Assembly (NCBI GenBank): GCA_022820835.1
Contig: JAJEET010000130.1
Location: 1-64,000 of the forward strand
Origin: Candidatus Poribacteria bacterium
GTDB lineage: Bacteria > Poribacteria > WGA-4E > WGA-3G
Reading direction: 5' to 3'
Length of the DNA: 64,000 nucleotides
Each line of letters begins with the position of its first letter. Position 1 is the stretch's first letter. Below the pieces are notes generated by a model. The model saw only the letters and a program-made list of their open reading frames with translations, was not told the DNA's origin and did not search any database. Shown here one piece after another: positions 60,612 to 64,000 of the stretch. Made by a program: the position numbers and the translations under genes.

Positions 60612-63311
60612 CTATTCTGTCGCGCTATAATAAATCGCATTAAAGAGCAATTTGAAAGTCCCGTGAGATTGCCCACGGTGCTGCGGTTTGAATCCAAAAA
60701 GAATGACGCGTCCATCGCCCAACGATGTTTCCAATAGCGCAACTTTCTGACGAATCCGTTTTTCACCTTCAAGCCACCCGCTCATCAACGGATTGAATTC
60801 TGGGTACGTTGCCACAGCTTTAGAATCGCCGCGAACACCATCAAAAACAGGTCCCGATTTAAACATGATAGCCATCTCGTTGTCTAATCCGTGTCCGATC
60901 GGATGTCTTGTGTCTATCCGCACACGTAGGAGTGAACCGGGACAGAAAAACGCGTCTTCGTTGGGTTGGTTTTTCTGATCTACGACATTAACGATGCCTT
61001 TTTCACCCAATCCAAAATATTTCAAAGGGAGTTCTGTCGCACGGTTCAAACAGATAAGTGTCCCCCCCTCCTCCACGAACCTACGTAAATTCGCCAAGCC
61101 TTCAGTTCCAATACCGCCGGTGTATTCTGGCGGTAATTTCCCAGCTGCATGTCCGTTAAGGATACCGGAGGCACCAAAATCCGGCAGAATTATCGCATCG
61201 TACCGCGCTTGCAAATCCCCCGCTCGGATTTCTGAATTCGTGAGGCTATTGTAGTCGAACCCGTGTGTATCCAAAACCCAGCGCGTCCAGCCTTCATCCA
61301 TATTCGCTGTCCACGGTTTATAGAGACCGAGCCGCGGCGCATGCAGACCTGTGAATCTCCGACGGATCATCTCTTCATTGAGGGATGCATCAGCGTGGAT
61401 ATGGATACCAAATTCCGATGCGAGTGCCGCCATATCTTCAATCTGCTGGAGTGGCGGTTCTACTGTCTGTATTAAAATAGTCCCACTCGGCAACGTCTTA
61501 CCTGCGATCTCTACATCGCGTCGCGCCCAATAAAGTCTATACTTCGGACTGTTATCCGCAAGCCTTGCGCTGAACAGATGATTCAGGAAAATCGCTTCGA
61601 GATTCGTTCGATTCTCAAACAGATAGCCTGTCGGTTCAGAGGCACCGTCAAGCGTGCCTTGTATCGCTGGAAGCATCGGCAGCTGCCTTAAATCTGATTC
61701 AAATGGATGCACAACTTCAATCGTTCTCACATCCATCTGTAACGGTAGTGTCCAACCCGCTATATCATACGGACGTTCCGGTGGTGATTCCGGCGATGCA
61801 CGCCGTTCCGGGTAACGCTGCACCTCCAGCAGATCCTTCGCGTGTGCACGAAACGGTTGCGACATTAAAACAACGTAGGTATCCGCTGGATATTCTACAC
61901 CATCGGCAGTAAACGGTGTGTTTGCCTGATGAATCTGTACACCACCGCGCTTTAGAATGTCCAGCATCTTCAGTGTTGTGTGAATATCGCGTTGTTGGGT
62001 CGGGATAAGAAACGCGCGAGGCGGTTCCTCTTGTCCCTTTGCGATCGCGTCGAGTCCCATCTTATAAAAGTTCGTTTTCAACATCACACGATTCTCAGCG
62101 ACGAAACCGAGAATCGAGTGTGATGCCGCTTTCTCGTAGTCTACAATATTCCGTAATCGCCACCAACCCCCGGGCCACGGTTCAGGGAAATTAGTGCGCA
62201 GCGCATACTGATCAAGCCCACGCCGGTATCCTCTTAAGGTATGGTGCGGTTGAAAAATCGGCGTTGCGATTTCTACGCGTGCCGCTTCGGTTAAGATGCC
62301 TACCATATTGTGACGATACGGCACCGTCCGGAATCCGCCGTGCCACCACGTATCGTAGACAGCACTTGAAAGCACACCTGTGAGTCCTTCACTCGTCAAA
62401 TCGAAGGCGAGTTGCGCACCTATAAGCGAAAGCGTCCGTTGTAGGAGCGGCGGGATGTTCGGGTTGACTGGCTCAAAGTACGGCGGAATCACGAAGCGCG
62501 GACCCCGATAACTCATCTCATGCACGTCATAAACAACTTCTGGGAACCACTCTTCATAAAGCACGCGCGTCAGCAGCTGCGTCTCCACCTGCGTCAACAT
62601 GAACCAATCGCGATTGTTATCGTGTCCCGTATACTTGTGATACAGCCATGGGATTTCCGATCCCTCATAAGGCGTACCAACGGTACGATTATACCAATCC
62701 ACCACAATGTTCAATCCATCAGGGTTCGCCGAAGGGATTAGCAAGATTATAACATTTTCAAGGATCTCTTTGATTTCGGTTGTCTCTTCTGTCGCGAGTT
62801 GATAAATAAGTTCCATTGACATCTGTGAAGAAGCGATCTCTGTCGAGTGGAGATTACAGTTAATCAGTACGACCGCTTTACCTTCTTGCACAAGTGCATC
62901 CAGTTCCTCACTACTTTTAGCAGCTGTTGCTAACGCTCGCTGAATTTCCTGATAACGTTCCAGATTGTCCAAGTTCTCCGATGCCGAAATCAGCAACATC
63001 AGAAGGTCGTTTCCTTCTGTTGTTTTTCCAAGTTCATCCACCAAAACCCGATCTGAGTTCGCCGCGACATGGCGCATATAATCCGACACTGTTTGCCATC
63101 CCGCTACCTGATAATCCGAACCGACCTCGAAACCGAGTACTTCTTCTGGTGTCATAAGCTGCGCGTCTGTTGGTCCCTGCAGCGAAATCACACAGAGGAT
63201 CGATAGAACGAGGGCGCACCATAGTATTCGCACTCCTATTTCTTGAGTGTCTGCTTTCCGCTCGCGAAATAGAGATATGTCGTTGACGTAGAGAGTTCCC
63301 AAAAATTTCAT
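60612..63311 (-). CDS. secreted M14-family zinc carboxypeptidase
   Basis: An 899-residue protein with a signal-anchor or signal peptide at about 29-50. The zinc ligands of the M14 fold are visible: HSTE at 155-158 (His and Glu) and the third His at 264 in YDVHEM. PSANPDGL and GHDNNRDWFML (229-239) are hallmarks of this large planctomycete-like subgroup. About 500 residues of C-terminal beta-rich sequence follow. It would act on periplasmic or exported peptides. The start at 63311 has AAGGGG upstream and a good promoter. Confidence 0.92.
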   Translation of the reverse strand: MKFLGTLYVNDISLFRERKADTQEIGVRILWCALVLSILCVISLQGPTDAQLMTPEEVLGFEVGSDYQVAGWQTVSDYMRHVAANSDRVLVDELGKTTEGNDLLMLLISASENLDNLERYQEIQRALATAAKSSEELDALVQEGKAVVLINCNLHSTEIASSQMSMELIYQLATEETTEIKEILENVIILLIPSANPDGLNIVVDWYNRTVGTPYEGSEIPWLYHKYTGHDNNRDWFMLTQVETQLLTRVLYEEWFPEVVYDVHEMSYRGPRFVIPPYFEPVNPNIPPLLQRTLSLIGAQLAFDLTSEGLTGVLSSAVYDTWWHGGFRTVPYRHNMVGILTEAARVEIATPIFQPHHTLRGYRRGLDQYALRTNFPEPWPGGWWRLRNIVDYEKAASHSILGFVAENRVMLKTNFYKMGLDAIAKGQEEPPRAFLIPTQQRDIHTTLKMLDILKRGGVQIHQANTPFTADGVEYPADTYVVLMSQPFRAHAKDLLEVQRYPERRASPESPPERPYDIAGWTLPLQMDVRTIEVVHPFESDLRQLPMLPAIQGTLDGASEPTGYLFENRTNLEAIFLNHLFSARLADNSPKYRLYWARRDVEIAGKTLPSGTILIQTVEPPLQQIEDMAALASEFGIHIHADASLNEEMIRRRFTGLHAPRLGLYKPWTANMDEGWTRWVLDTHGFDYNSLTNSEIRAGDLQARYDAIILPDFGASGILNGHAAGKLPPEYTGGIGTEGLANLRRFVEEGGTLICLNRATELPLKYFGLGEKGIVNVVDQKNQPNEDAFFCPGSLLRVRIDTRHPIGHGLDNEMAIMFKSGPVFDGVRGDSKAVATYPEFNPLMSGWLEGEKRIRQKVALLETSLGDGRVILFGFKPQHRGQSHGTFKLLFNAIYYSATE

Positions 63312-63360
63312 TAAAAATTTCCCCTTTTATTAACGAGGATTGCTAATTTTATGCGTCGTT

Positions 63361-63389
63361 AGTATAACCTAAACATACGGACATGTCAA
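63361..63389 (-). promoter_or_regulatory. predicted sigma-70 promoter for the M14 peptidase
   Basis: On the minus strand TTGACA (63384-63389), 17-base spacer and TATACT (63361-63366), about 50 bases before the start codon. Confidence 0.75.
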
Positions 63390-63413
63390 CCGTATTCAGA
63401 ACCAAATCCATAC

Positions 63414-63442
63414 TTGACTTTTTTCAAATTATGTGATATTGT
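63414..63442 (+). promoter_or_regulatory. predicted sigma-70 promoter for the lipoprotein
   Basis: TTGACT (63414-63419), 17-base spacer, TATTGT (63437-63442). The -35 is 24 bases from the divergent peptidase promoter, giving back-to-back initiation. Confidence 0.6.
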
Positions 63443-63579
63443 TATAGAGAGGTTCTACAGTTACAATGTACCGTGGTGTGCAACAGCACAAATATCTTGC
63501 CAAGCGCAAACTATACTCAGAGATTCATTCTACGAAAACGTCCTTGTATTCACATAAAATCAGGAGGAAATAGAATAAA

Positions 63580-64000
63580 ATGAAAAAGGTTGTCATCATT
63601 CCACTGCTCGTTCTTTTGCTCGCGAGCTTTGGCTGTGAAACGAAACAGAAGGGACCCAGCAACCTAACCGTGGGTAGGAGCAAATTAATTGACAGCGGTA
63701 ACGCCTTGGAAGCCGTTGGACATCTTGAGAAAGCAGAAGCGGAAGAAGTTAATAAACTTGAACCGCGTGCTTTGCTTCTTATCGCGTATTCTTACGCGAT
63801 TTTCACCAGAGATGCCGACCGGGCGGGGGAGGCAGCTAAGTTCAAAAACCAACGGAAGCAACGGATTGAAGAACTGACAGAGGCTGAGATGAAGAGTATC
63901 CTACAAGTACTCAATGACAGGCGTTCCCAAGTACGGAGAGCCGGTTTACAAGTACTCGTCGATAAGGGACACGATGCCGCAGTCTTAATTCTCGACAGCC
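63580..64000 (+). CDS. lipoprotein with helical repeats (3' end outside window)
   Basis: The first 140 codons are present. The signal peptide is MKKVVIIPLLVLLLASFGC, with the lipobox Cys at residue 19 (ASFGC). Mature sequence begins ETKQKGPSN. A TPR-like helix pair follows (EAVGHLEKAEAEEVNK), then RRSQVRRAGLQVLVDKGHDA, resembling HEAT repeats. AGGAGG lies 12 bases before the ATG. The gene runs off the window. Function unknown; a lipid-anchored scaffold is likely. Confidence 0.85.
   Translation, partial: MKKVVIIPLLVLLLASFGCETKQKGPSNLTVGRSKLIDSGNALEAVGHLEKAEAEEVNKLEPRALLLIAYSYAIFTRDADRAGEAAKFKNQRKQRIEELTEAEMKSILQVLNDRRSQVRRAGLQVLVDKGHDAAVLILDS

Overview
The window looks like a chromosomal piece of an uncultured bacterium, most plausibly a member of Candidatus Poribacteria or a nearby lineage of the Planctomycetes/Latescibacteria type. 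This is inferred from the gene repertoire, not from a marker phylogeny: a WD40 protein next to an ECF sigma factor, a formylglycine-generating-enzyme-like (SUMF1) secreted protein, a secreted cytochrome-like protein, an M14 peptidase, paired zinc alcohol dehydrogenases, DUF433/DUF5615 and Uma2 genes, a SprA-like giant outer-membrane protein, and very many short palindromic repeats. Genes are long and typical, GC is moderate, and several starts are TTG or GTG.

Layout. 1-5.1 kb (minus strand): start of an ECF sigma factor, a seven-bladed WD40 protein, and a likely peptidoglycan-recycling group (AnmK kinase, NamZ/DUF1343 muramidase, AmiE-like serine hydrolase). 5.2-11.9 kb (plus): cupin, glucose-6-phosphate isomerase, an NtrY/PilS-type kinase with its sigma-54 response regulator, a pseudopilin and a prepilin peptidase. 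12-15.8 kb: a secreted SUMF1-like protein, a secreted cytochrome-type/TonB-C-terminus fusion, and a broken copy of the SUMF1 start. 15.9-28.5 kb (minus): a D-threonine-aldolase-like enzyme, a DUF433/DUF5615 toxin-antitoxin pair, a small gene with a nonsense codon, then a defence-type block: an SMC/RecF-like ATPase, a 1758-residue FRG-TPR-TRD fusion, and a type IIG-like restriction-methylation enzyme. 28.8-34.2 kb: O-antigen ligase family protein, a conserved protein of uncertain function, CYTH, receiver-like and isochorismatase proteins. 34.4-42 kb (minus): the SprA-like giant protein and a LamG protein. 42.3-46.5 kb (plus): small membrane protein, ribulose-phosphate epimerase, two zinc dehydrogenases, adenine phosphoribosyltransferase. 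46.5-49.9 kb: a tRNA-Arg(CCU) gene split in its D-arm by a 3.3-kb group II intron. 50.2-55.9 kb: secD, secF, an unrecognised gene and a sigma-54 activator. 56-64 kb: small membrane protein, Uma2 protein, MacB-like permease overlapping an ECF sigma factor with a long C-terminal extension, M14 peptidase and the start of a lipoprotein gene.

The two most unusual things are (i) the group II intron inside a tRNA gene, whose maturase has lost the catalytic aspartate of reverse-transcriptase motif A and which carries an extra, frameshifted secreted-protein gene, and (ii) the FRG-33xTPR-TaqI-like-TRD protein translationally coupled to an ATPase and lying beside a type IIG-like R-M enzyme with the same class of target-recognition domain. 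A third theme is a dense set of short palindromes, several of which sit in frame inside coding sequences and show compensatory stem changes between copies.
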